Shown here piece after piece: positions 1-5,823 of a stretch of 5,824 nucleotides of DNA. Below the pieces are notes generated by a model. The model saw nothing but the letters and a program-made list of their open reading frames with translations, was not told the origin of the DNA and ran no database searches. Each line of letters begins with the position of its first letter. Position 1 is the first letter of the stretch. Source of the DNA: CAZLKN01 sp964560135 (GTDB lineage: Bacteria > Actinomycetota > JAICYB01); contig CAZLKN010000107.1 in assembly GCA_964560135.1 (NCBI GenBank), forward strand, positions 1 through 5,824. Direction: 5' to 3'. Position numbers and translations under genes: made by a program.

Positions 1-750
1 GTGGTGGGGCTGCTGTTCGCCGGGCCCACCCCGTTCTTCCTGTTCGCTTTCATGGTGGTTCTGATCGCCCAGGCAGAGCTGTACGCGGTCCTCAAGGCCT
101 CGGGGCACGCGCCGGTGGCGCTGCTCGGCCTCCTGTTCGGTGCCGTGCTGCTGGTCACCGCCTACGATCGGGGGATCCTCGCCCTCGCCCTGTCGGCTTC
201 GTTGCCGTTGCCGCTGCTGCTGTTGTGGGGGCTGACCGTTCCTGCGGAGAAGGTGCGGTCGATGATCGTGTCGACGTACTTCGGCATCCTCTACGGGCCG
301 TTCCTGATCGGATTCGCCGTCCTGCTGCTCCGCGGCCCCGACGGCCTCGTGCTCACGGCCACCGTCATCGGGATGACCGCGATCCACGACGCCGGCGGAT
401 ACCTGGTGGGACGCAAGCTCGGCCGCCACCCGATGGCGCCCCGGACGAGTCCGAAGAAGTCCTGGGAGGGATGGGTGGCCGGAACGCTGCTGTGTGTCGG
501 CCTGTCGGTGATCTTCCTGCCGCTCGTCCATCCCTTCGACGTGTGGCTCGCACTGAGCCTGTCCCTGGTGATGTCGGTTGCCTCACCCATCGGCGACCTC
601 GCCGAATCGCTCATCAAGCGCGATCTCGGCGTGAAGGACATGGGCAGCCTCGTGCCCGGGCATGGAGGGCTGTTCGACCGGATCGACGCGATCATCTTCG
701 TGTCCCCGATCGCCTACTTCGTCCTGCGGGTCCTGGGGTGGGCGGGCTGA
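1..750 (+). CDS. cdsA: Phosphatidate cytidylyltransferase (CDP-diacylglycerol synthase), probably 5'-partial
   Basis: This integral membrane enzyme converts phosphatidic acid and CTP to CDP-diacylglycerol and pyrophosphate, the branch point for bacterial phospholipid synthesis. The visible 249 residues are almost wholly hydrophobic, with several membrane segments. The conserved HDAGGY stretch has its Asp at residue 130 and is followed by an SPKKSWEG motif near residues 150-157. The C-terminal CdsA signature runs over residues 203-229 (SLIKR, KD, GHGG, DRID) and matches the family pattern almost exactly, with Val in place of Leu/Ile/Phe at one position. The frame is open at base 1. Family members are usually about 260-310 residues and carry roughly 15-25 more N-terminal residues before the segment seen here, so the GTG at base 1 is probably internal and the true start upstream. 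The 3' end overlaps dxr, which suggests translational coupling and a shared transcript. Function is certain at family level; the start is unresolved. Confidence 0.95.
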   Translation: MVGLLFAGPTPFFLFAFMVVLIAQAELYAVLKASGHAPVALLGLLFGAVLLVTAYDRGILALALSASLPLPLLLLWGLTVPAEKVRSMIVSTYFGILYGPFLIGFAVLLLRGPDGLVLTATVIGMTAIHDAGGYLVGRKLGRHPMAPRTSPKKSWEGWVAGTLLCVGLSVIFLPLVHPFDVWLALSLSLVMSVASPIGDLAESLIKRDLGVKDMGSLVPGHGGLFDRIDAIIFVSPIAYFVLRVLGWAG

Positions 751-1898
751 GAAGCGTCGCCGTCCTCGGCTCGACCGGGTCGATCGGGCGCCAGACGCTG
801 GACGTGATCGCCCGCAGCGACGGACGGTTCCGCGTGCGCTCCCTGGCCGCCCACACCGACGCGGAGGGCGTGTGCGACCAGGCCGAGGCGTGCGGCGCCG
901 AGCGGGTGGTCCTGGTGGATGCGGACGCGGCGGCCCGGGCCCGGGAGCGCCTGCCGAACGTCGAGGTGTTGGACGGTGCCGGGGCGCTCGAGGAGCTGGC
1001 GGCCGACCCGGGAGCCGACGTCGTCCTGAATGCGGTGGTGGGTGCCGCCGGGCTGCGCGCGACCCTGACGGCGCTGGACGCCGGACGCCACGTGGCGCTG
1101 GCCAACAAGGAGTCGTGCGTTGCCGGCGGGCCGCTCGTCCGTCGGCGGCTGGTCGAAGGCGGCGGGACGCTGGTCCCCGTGGACTCCGAGCACGCCTCCA
1201 CCCACATGTGCCTGCTGGGGGAGGATCCGGCTGGTGTCGGGACCCTGGTGCTCACCGCGTCCGGTGGACCGTTCCGCGGGCGGACCCGCGACGAGCTCAC
1301 GCAGGTCACCGTCGACGACGCCCTTGCCCACCCGACTTGGCGGATGGGGGCCAAGATCACGGTCGACTCCGCGACGCTGGCCAACAAGGGCCTCGAGGTG
1401 ATCGAGGCCCATGTGCTCTTCGGGTTCGCCTACGACGCGATCGAGGTGGTGGTGCATCCCCAGTCGATCGTCCACTGCCTGGTGGGTTTCGCGGACGGAT
1501 CGTGGAAAGCGGCGCTCGGCCCCCCGGACATGCGGGTGCCGATCGCCTACGCGCTCGGGTACCCGGAGCGCCCCGGCTGGGGGGCCGAACCGGTGTCGTG
1601 GGAACGGATGCGGGAGCTGACCTTCGAGCCGCCGGATCCCGACGCCTTCCCGATGCTCCGGCTCGCCTACGATGCGGGCCGGGCCGGGGGCACGGCCCCC
1701 GCGGTGCTCAACGCCGCCAACGAGGCGGCGGTGCAGGGTTTCCTCGACGGGCGGGTCGCGTTCCTGGAGATCGCGGAGGTCGTTGAGCGCGTCCTGGGGA
1801 CCGGCGCCGACGCCGATCTCGGCTACGGCCGCGACGACGTCACCCTCGACGACGTGCTGTCCGCCGACGCCTGGGCCCGCGAGCAGGCCCGTCGGTAG
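738..1898 (+). CDS. dxr: 1-deoxy-D-xylulose 5-phosphate reductoisomerase
   Basis: This cytosolic enzyme rearranges and reduces 1-deoxy-D-xylulose 5-phosphate to 2-C-methyl-D-erythritol 4-phosphate with NADPH, the committed step of the MEP pathway and the target of fosmidomycin. Residues 11-17 (GSTGSIG) form the NADPH-binding loop and ANKE lies at 122-125. The metal ligands are D149 and E151 in DSEH plus E220. S175 is in TASGGPFR. The flexible active-site loop is H198-P-T-W-R-M203. S211, N216 and K217 sit in the VDSAT...NKGLE block, and HPQS is at 240-243. All correspond to E. coli DXR catalytic positions. Length is 386 residues, normal for the family (about 390-400). I chose GTG 738, 13 bases inside the end of cdsA, because the NADPH loop follows closely. 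A CTG at 747 overlapping the cdsA stop as CTGA is the only nearer option. The frame runs open far upstream through cdsA, but that part is only a shadow. No separate promoter is visible, so expression with cdsA is inferred. Confidence 0.97.
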   Translation: MGGLRSVAVLGSTGSIGRQTLDVIARSDGRFRVRSLAAHTDAEGVCDQAEACGAERVVLVDADAAARARERLPNVEVLDGAGALEELAADPGADVVLNAVVGAAGLRATLTALDAGRHVALANKESCVAGGPLVRRRLVEGGGTLVPVDSEHASTHMCLLGEDPAGVGTLVLTASGGPFRGRTRDELTQVTVDDALAHPTWRMGAKITVDSATLANKGLEVIEAHVLFGFAYDAIEVVVHPQSIVHCLVGFADGSWKAALGPPDMRVPIAYALGYPERPGWGAEPVSWERMRELTFEPPDPDAFPMLRLAYDAGRAGGTAPAVLNAANEAAVQGFLDGRVAFLEIAEVVERVLGTGADADLGYGRDDVTLDDVLSADAWAREQARR

Positions 1899-2531
1899 CT
1901 ACGCGCAGGTGGTGAGAGAGACGCTCGGGGCGTCCACACCGCAGCGGTTGGACGCCGAGGGTGCCGTGAGATCGCGGACGACCTCCATCGTGGCCCACCA
2001 CACGCCGCGGGAGTCCCGGTACACGCCGATGCCGGTGACGTTCAGGCCCGCTCCCCAGACGTCCAGCAGGCAGTCGCGGTGGGGGGCCGACCGCCACCAC
2101 TGGCCGGCGAACCCGCGGGCGACCTGCTCGTCGGTCTCGTCGGTGGAGCCGGCCCGGAAGCGGTAGGCGGCGTTCTCGCAGGCCGCGAGCCCGGAAGCGT
2201 AGAAGCCCCGGTCGGAGCCGCCACCGGCCTGCAGCGGATCGGGGGTGGCCCGCCGGAGGCGGTCGGTGAACCCGTCGTGGGACAGCCGTCCGGCCCGGGA
2301 CATGTTCTGGGAGTGCTCGCGGGCGACCGCGCGCAGCCCCGCATGCATCGCATAGGGGGCCCGTCCGTGGTCGCGCCGGATCTGGTTCACGAGATCCAGG
2401 ACCCGGGCCTCGATGGTGGGTGCGCGCCCGACGGACACGGGGGCCGCACCGGCGGGCGCGGGCAGGAAGCCGACGGCGAGCAGCGCCGCCAGCACGGCGG
2501 TGAGGACCCGGAAGCGGACGAAGGCACCCAT
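1899..2531 (-). CDS. Secreted CAP/SCP-domain protein (YkwD-like)
   Basis: This is an exported protein of the CAP superfamily (cysteine-rich secretory protein, antigen 5, PR-1), whose bacterial members are widespread but mostly of unknown biochemical role. A Sec signal peptide covers about residues 1-29: a basic start (R6, R8), a hydrophobic run L10-F22, and an AGA/GAA cleavage region at 27-30. The CAP domain spans about 40-187. Family landmarks are the AREHSQNM helix (70-77), SH at 84-85, EN at 119-120, the WWRSAPHR stretch (145-152), and the GIGVY...WWATMEVV strands (167-185). H85, E119 and H151 match conserved CAP positions. Four cysteines (118, 154, 197, 209) remain after signal removal and could form two disulfides. 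C118 replaces the glycine of the usual GEN. Length is 210 residues, and the tail past 187 carries two of the cysteines. The ATG at 2531 has only a weak G-rich ribosome site (GGGTGAG) directly upstream. It is transcribed away from the protease and converges on dxr with no gap between stop codons. Family is confident; function is not known. Confidence 0.88.
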   Translation of the reverse strand: MGAFVRFRVLTAVLAALLAVGFLPAPAGAAPVSVGRAPTIEARVLDLVNQIRRDHGRAPYAMHAGLRAVAREHSQNMSRAGRLSHDGFTDRLRRATPDPLQAGGGSDRGFYASGLAACENAAYRFRAGSTDETDEQVARGFAGQWWRSAPHRDCLLDVWGAGLNVTGIGVYRDSRGVWWATMEVVRDLTAPSASNRCGVDAPSVSLTTCA

Positions 2532-2641
2532 CTCACCCGGAGGAACGCGCGGGGGAAGCGGCCCCGTCGCCCCGATCCGGTGCTACCGTTGGGGAGGTTC
2601 CCCGAAGGGGAGGGGCCGCTCATCGAGGAGTTTCCAACGTC
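2532..2641. promoter_or_regulatory. Divergent intergenic region between the CAP gene and the site-2 protease
   Basis: This 110-base region must hold the start signals of both outward-facing genes, or at least of the minus-strand CAP gene. On the plus strand, TACCGT (2584-2589), within TGCTACCGTT, is a plausible -10 element for the protease, but I see no convincing -35 at the right distance. A perfect short hairpin TCCCC-GAA-GGGGA lies at 2599-2611. An upstream GGGGA (2591-2595) could pair with the same TCCCC, so two alternative folds are possible. A GAGGAG ribosome site is at 2625-2630, 11 bases before the protease ATG, which is rather long. No good minus-strand -10 was found. That promoters exist here is inferred from the divergent layout; the exact elements are tentative. 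Confidence 0.45.
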
Positions 2642-3799
2642 ATGACGCTCGGCATCATCGCGTTCGTCGTCCTGCTGCTGTTCGCGATCTTCTTCCACGA
2701 GCTCGGGCACTATCTCACCGCACGCTGGTCGGGGATCAAGGTTTCGAAGTTCTTCGTGGGGTTCGGTCCGACCGTGTGGTCCTTCCGTCGTGGTCCGACG
2801 GAGGTCGTGGAGGAGAACGGGCAGCTCATCGAGCGTCCGGAGACGGAGTACGGGGTCAAGTTGCTGCCGCTCGGTGGCTTCGTGAAGGTGCTCGGCATGA
2901 GCCCCTTCGAGGAGGTCCCTGAGCACGACCGGCCGCGGTCCTTCGACCGGGCCCCCGCTTGGAAGCGCGCGATCGTACTCGCCGCCGGATCGGCGACCCA
3001 CTACATCACCGCGTTCTTCGTGCTGCTGCTGATCTTCGGCGTGCTCGGGATCCCCGATCCGGAAACCCCCACCACCGAGGTGCAGGAGGTGTCCGTCGAG
3101 CTGCAGACGCCCGAGGGCACCTTCGCAGGGCCCGCCTACGATGCGGGGCTGCGTCCGGGGGACCGGATCCTGGCCATCGAAGGACAAGAGATCACCTCCT
3201 GGGAGGACGTCCGCACGATCGTGTCCGAGCATCCCGAGCAGCCGTTGAGCTTCCGGGTCGAGAAGGCGGACGGATCGACCGAGAGCGTCAGGATGGTGCC
3301 CGTGTCAGCCGAGCGGGAAGGGGAGACCGTGGGGGTGGTGGGGATCCTGCCCGCCCTCGATGTGGTCCGGGTCGGTCCGATCGAGTCGGTCCAGCGTTCG
3401 GCGACGATGGTCGCGGATCTGTCGGTGGCCTTCGTCCAACTCGCGCCGCGGGCCTTCTCGCCGAGCAACATCCTCGGTGAAGGTCCCGAGGAGGAGCGGG
3501 CGATCAGCATCGTGGGGGCCGGCCGCATCGCCGCGGGCATGGCAGCCCGAGGCGAGATCGCGCTCTTCCTCCTGTTTTTCGTGAACATCAACATCTTCAT
3601 CGCGTTGCTGAACCTGCTGCCCCTGCCCCCGCTCGACGGGGGTCACCTGATGGTGCTGGCGCTCGAGAAGGTTCGCGGGAAGCCGATCCATCCACGGGCC
3701 CTGCTGCCGATCACGGCGGTGGTCTTCAGCCTGCTGATCGCGCTGGGGATGTTCCTGATATTCAGGGACATCACCTCGCCCTTCGATCCGTTCCAGTAG
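2642..3799 (+). CDS. rip1: Site-2 intramembrane zinc metalloprotease, RseP/Rip1 family (M50)
   Basis: This membrane protease cuts transmembrane segments of substrates. Known relatives release sigma factors by cleaving anti-sigma factors after a first cut by another protease. Residues 19-23 are HELGH, the zinc-binding and catalytic motif, in the first membrane segment. N324-LLPLPP-LDGG-H335 supplies the third zinc ligand (D332) and the NxxPxPxLDG motif. Hydrophobic segments lie at about 3-23, 110-136, 306-328 and 353-374. A single PDZ domain spans roughly 155-230, with AGPAYDAGLRPGD at 162-174, as in actinobacterial Rip1 rather than the two-PDZ RseP. Length is 385 residues, near the usual size. 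Two oddities: residues 116-121 read GSATHY where many relatives have a GP..N-type motif, and about 15 acidic residues (52-67) are inserted before TEYGVK. ATG 2642 is chosen because the first membrane segment starts directly after it and GAGGAG lies 11 bases upstream. No anti-sigma factor is encoded in the window, so the substrate is unknown. Confidence 0.95.
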   Translation: MTLGIIAFVVLLLFAIFFHELGHYLTARWSGIKVSKFFVGFGPTVWSFRRGPTEVVEENGQLIERPETEYGVKLLPLGGFVKVLGMSPFEEVPEHDRPRSFDRAPAWKRAIVLAAGSATHYITAFFVLLLIFGVLGIPDPETPTTEVQEVSVELQTPEGTFAGPAYDAGLRPGDRILAIEGQEITSWEDVRTIVSEHPEQPLSFRVEKADGSTESVRMVPVSAEREGETVGVVGILPALDVVRVGPIESVQRSATMVADLSVAFVQLAPRAFSPSNILGEGPEEERAISIVGAGRIAAGMAARGEIALFLLFFVNINIFIALLNLLPLPPLDGGHLMVLALEKVRGKPIHPRALLPITAVVFSLLIALGMFLIFRDITSPFDPFQ

Positions 3800-3859
3800 C
3801 CGGGCAGGAGCGGAGCCGGCCGACGGCGAAGTCTTGCGGTGTAGCCGTGCTTCACAGCT

Positions 3860-3865
3860 GAGAGG
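3860..3865 (+). promoter_or_regulatory. Ribosome binding site deciding the start of the Ig-like exported protein
   Basis: GAGAGG ends 7 bases before GTG 3873. The frame is also open from TTG 3834, but that start has no comparable purine-rich site and would put about 13 odd residues ahead of a normal signal peptide. This favours GTG 3873. Confidence 0.65.
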
Positions 3866-3872
3866 TTGGATT

Positions 3873-4415
3873 GTGATCCGGAGATCGCTCGTCGGTGTGC
3901 TCGTGGCGTGCGCGCTCGTCGCCATGCCGCTGTCGGGGTCCGCGCAGGCCCAGTTCTTCAGCTGCCTGCCACCGGACGACGACCCACCGGTCATCCACAA
4001 CCTCGACGTCCGACCCTCGTTCCTTCCCCGGGGTTCGGACGTCTTCGCGCTCGTTGCGTTCTACTTCGACAACGACCCCACACAGCTCGGGGCCCGGGTC
4101 ACCGCCGACGTCTGGGATCTGCCCAACCAGGACCCGACGAACCAGCACAACGGTATCCAGCACGTGCTGCTCGAGATCGACGACGCCGGCGTGACCGAGG
4201 TCATGAACCCGCTGCCGGACGGCCGATACGGGAAGATCCGGCAGCCGGTCGAGTACGTCCTGGAGCCCGGCACCCTCGTCCCGGGGGAGATCTACACCCT
4301 CCGGCTGACGGGGACCGACGCCTGCGGGAACGTCACCTCCCGGCAGTGGCGCATCATGCAGGTGACCTTGCTGGCCACGATCGTCTGCGACAACGCCCCC
4401 AGGGGCGTCTGCTAG
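3873..4415 (+). CDS. Exported protein with Ig-like sequence pattern, function unknown
   Basis: I do not recognise a specific family. The 180-residue product has a clear Sec signal peptide: basic I2-R3-R4-S5, hydrophobic L6-L20, and an AQA cleavage site ending at residue 26. The mature part of about 154 residues begins with an acidic proline-rich stretch (PPDDDPP, 33-39). It then follows the pattern of a single bacterial Ig-like or fibronectin-like beta-sandwich: PPVIHNLDV near the start, a PDGRYG segment mid-domain, and a late LRLTGTDACGNVTS strand-loop like the common TDxxGN ending of such repeats. Four cysteines follow the signal (31, 151, 172 and the last residue 180), allowing two disulfides. 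There is no sorting signal or membrane anchor at the C-terminus. It lies 73 bases after the protease gene and 48 before ispG on the same strand, so cotranscription is possible. The Ig-like assignment is inferred from pattern, not from a search. A lipoprotein reading (LVAC ending at C13) is possible but would leave a very short signal. Confidence 0.8.
   Translation: MIRRSLVGVLVACALVAMPLSGSAQAQFFSCLPPDDDPPVIHNLDVRPSFLPRGSDVFALVAFYFDNDPTQLGARVTADVWDLPNQDPTNQHNGIQHVLLEIDDAGVTEVMNPLPDGRYGKIRQPVEYVLEPGTLVPGEIYTLRLTGTDACGNVTSRQWRIMQVTLLATIVCDNAPRGVC
4393..4408 (+). repeat. Perfect inverted repeat at the end of the Ig-like gene
   Basis: ACGCCCC (4393-4399) is followed by CA and then GGGGCGT (4402-4408), a perfect 7-base inverted repeat inside the last codons of the exported protein gene. 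No T-run follows, so a classical intrinsic terminator is not supported. It sits where a -35 box for the proposed ispG promoter would be expected. It may be a transcript-end structure, a partial attenuator, or simple coding coincidence in G+C-rich DNA. Confidence 0.5.
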
Positions 4416-4419
4416 CTCG

Positions 4420-4425
4420 TATCCT
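4420..4425 (+). promoter_or_regulatory. Possible -10 element for ispG
   Basis: TATCCT fits the TANNNT actinobacterial -10 consensus and stands out in the A+T-poor surroundings. A start about seven bases downstream would leave a leader of roughly 30 bases before the ispG GTG. No -35 is recognisable 16-18 bases upstream, where the inverted repeat lies instead. ispG may equally be read through from the protease. Confidence 0.35.
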
Positions 4426-4446
4426 CTAGCTGAGAGCGTTCTCCAC

Positions 4447-4456
4447 GAGAGGTGAG
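4447..4456 (+). promoter_or_regulatory. Ribosome binding site of ispG
   Basis: GAGAGGTGAG is a strong purine-rich match to the 16S anti-Shine-Dalgarno sequence. It ends 7 bases before GTG 4464 and supports that start. Confidence 0.7.
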
Positions 4457-4463
4457 CTGAGCT

Positions 4464-5633
4464 GTGTCCGGACCCCGGCGACGACCCACGAAGAAGATCC
4501 GCGTCGGCCATGTTGAGATCGGCGGTGACGCGCCGGTCTCGATCCAGTCGATGACGACCACCCGTACGCCGGACGCGCGGGGCACCGTCGACCAGGTGCT
4601 GGCGCTGGCCACCGCGGGGGCCGACATCGTGCGGATCACCGTCCCCGACGACGAGTCGGTGGAGGGCCTGGGGCTGATCCAGTGGGTGTTGTCGACCTCG
4701 CCGCAGCCGGTTCCGATCATCGCCGACATCCACTTCCGGCACGACCTGGCCCTGCGGGCCCTGGAGATGAACGTCGCCGGGCTCCGATTGAACCCGGGGA
4801 ACATCAAGGACCCGCGCAAGATCCGCGAGGTGGCACGGGAGGCCGGCGCGCGGGGCGTGCCGATCCGCGTGGGCGCGAACGCCGGGTCGCTGCACACGAG
4901 CTTCCTGTCGAGGTTCGGGGGCCCGACCCCCGAGGCCCTCGTGGAGTCGGCGCTGTGGGAGGTGGCCCTGCTCGAGGAGGAGGGCTTCACCGACATCAAG
5001 ATCTCCGTGAAGCACTCCGACGCCTGGCAGATGATCGAGTCCTACCGGCTGCTGTCCGAGCGCACCGACTACCCGCTGCATCTCGGGGTCACGGAGGCGG
5101 GTACGGCCTTCGCCGGATCGATCAAGTCCGCTGTGGGGATCGGGACGCTGCTCGCCGAGGGCATCGGCGACACCATCCGCGTGTCGTTGGCCGCCGACCC
5201 TGTGGAGGAGGTCAAGGCCGCCAAGGCGATCCTGCAGTCCGTCGGGCTCCGCCGCGAGGGTGCCGACATCGTGGCCTGCCCGACCTGCGGGCGCGTGGAG
5301 GGCGACGTGATCACCATCGCCACCCAGGTGGAGGAGGCCCTGGCGGACATCAAGGCACCGATCCAGGTGGCGGTGATGGGGTGCCTCGTGAACGGGCCCG
5401 GCGAGGCCCGTGAGGCGGACATCGGCCTCGCCCTCACGGGACGGGGAGGGACGCTGTTCAGCAAGGGCCAGCGGATCCGCGATGTGTCGTCCGAGGAGAT
5501 GCTCGACGTCCTGCTGATCGAGGCGCGCCGGATCGCCGCGGACCTTGGCGAGACGGGAGAGCCGCAGGTGACCACGCCGGGGGCCGTCCCCACCGACGGC
5601 CGGAAGCGCCTCCCGGTCGCGGGATCTTCGTAG
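4464..5633 (+). CDS. ispG: 4-hydroxy-3-methylbut-2-en-1-yl diphosphate synthase (flavodoxin/ferredoxin)
   Basis: This iron-sulfur enzyme (GcpE) reductively opens the cyclic intermediate MEcPP to HMBPP, the penultimate step of the MEP pathway that dxr starts, using electrons from flavodoxin or ferredoxin. The N-terminal TIM-barrel domain (about 10-255) begins with KIRVGHVEIGG and contains SIQSMTTT, PIIADIHF, GLRLNPGNI, RVGANAGS and the LHLGVTEAG block. The C-terminal domain carries the [4Fe-4S] ligands C272 and C275 (ACPTCGR), C307 (MGCLVNGPGE) and E314. Their spacing equals that of E. coli Cys270, Cys273, Cys305 and Glu312. Length is 389 residues, normal for the short bacterial form, with a variable charged and proline-containing tail after about residue 362. 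The GTG start is set by a good ribosome site. It is the last clear gene in the window and on the same strand as dxr and the protease, matching the dxr-rip1-gcpE order of mycobacteria apart from two inserted genes. Confidence 0.98.
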   Translation: MSGPRRRPTKKIRVGHVEIGGDAPVSIQSMTTTRTPDARGTVDQVLALATAGADIVRITVPDDESVEGLGLIQWVLSTSPQPVPIIADIHFRHDLALRALEMNVAGLRLNPGNIKDPRKIREVAREAGARGVPIRVGANAGSLHTSFLSRFGGPTPEALVESALWEVALLEEEGFTDIKISVKHSDAWQMIESYRLLSERTDYPLHLGVTEAGTAFAGSIKSAVGIGTLLAEGIGDTIRVSLAADPVEEVKAAKAILQSVGLRREGADIVACPTCGRVEGDVITIATQVEEALADIKAPIQVAVMGCLVNGPGEAREADIGLALTGRGGTLFSKGQRIRDVSSEEMLDVLLIEARRIAADLGETGEPQVTTPGAVPTDGRKRLPVAGSS

Positions 5634-5674
5634 CCCGTTCCCGGCGACCGGGCTCGACTGAGCCTGGTCGTCGA
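5632..5674 (+). terminator. Tandem hairpins after ispG, possible terminator
   Basis: AGCCCG (5632-5637) pairs perfectly with CGGGCT (5649-5654). The inner CCCGG-CGA-CCGGG (5640-5652) is a competing tight hairpin. TCGAC (5654-5658) pairs with GTCGA (5670-5674). There is no T-run, but actinobacterial terminators often lack one. Position directly at the ispG stop supports a role in ending transcription. The fold has not been computed. Confidence 0.35.
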
Positions 5675-5795
5675 AGCCTCAGGCGGTGGGGCCGACGAAG
5701 ATCGCCAGAGCCAGGTTCTCGCCAACGCTGCTGTGGCTAGGCCACATGCTGCTGGAGGGTCCTGGCGCCGTTTCCGGCCGAGCGATATGCCGACA

Positions 5796-5823
5796 GCGGG
5801 GGCCGCATAGCACGCGGGGGCCG
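5796..5823. repeat. Short G-rich direct repeat at the window edge
   Basis: GCGGGGGCCG occurs at 5796-5805 and again at 5814-5823, an 18-base period with CATAGCAC between. The window ends one base later, so it cannot be told whether this is the start of a longer tandem array. The rest of the region after ispG (5675-5795) shows no RNA gene or convincing protein. Confidence 0.5.

Noticed and set aside
225..737. Upstream in-frame extension of dxr through cdsA, giving a 557-residue product
   Set aside because: The extra residues are Arg/Pro-rich shadow sequence of cdsA in another frame, with no domain. A normal DXR length results from GTG 738.
662..1786. Plus-strand 374-codon open frame within dxr
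   Set aside because: It is extremely Arg/Gly-rich and lies in the wrong frame relative to dxr, which has all catalytic motifs.
2387..3232. Minus-strand open frame spanning the CAP gene start and the protease
   Set aside because: It crosses the intergenic region and both real genes, with low-complexity composition. It is incompatible with the well-supported protease.
3799..3820. GCCGG/CCGGC pairing after the protease gene as an intrinsic terminator
   Set aside because: The stem has only five pairs with a 12-base loop and no T-run; such pairings are common by chance in this composition.
3873..3911. Lipoprotein signal (LVAC with C13) in the Ig-like exported protein
   Set aside because: A 12-residue signal is very short and the hydrophobic run continues past the Cys to an AQA site at residues 24-26. 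Ordinary Sec cleavage is more likely, though the lipobox is not excluded if translation starts at TTG 3834.
3852..5081. Long minus-strand open frame of 409 codons opposite the Ig-like gene and ispG
   Set aside because: It is His/Asp/Gly/Arg/Val-rich with no motif, as expected for a mirror frame of high-G+C coding DNA. Both plus-strand genes under it have clear coding evidence.
5681..5745. Possible tRNA because of an AGGTTCTCGCC-like segment
   Set aside because: The TPsiC-loop consensus does not match and no acceptor stem or anticodon arm can be drawn around it.
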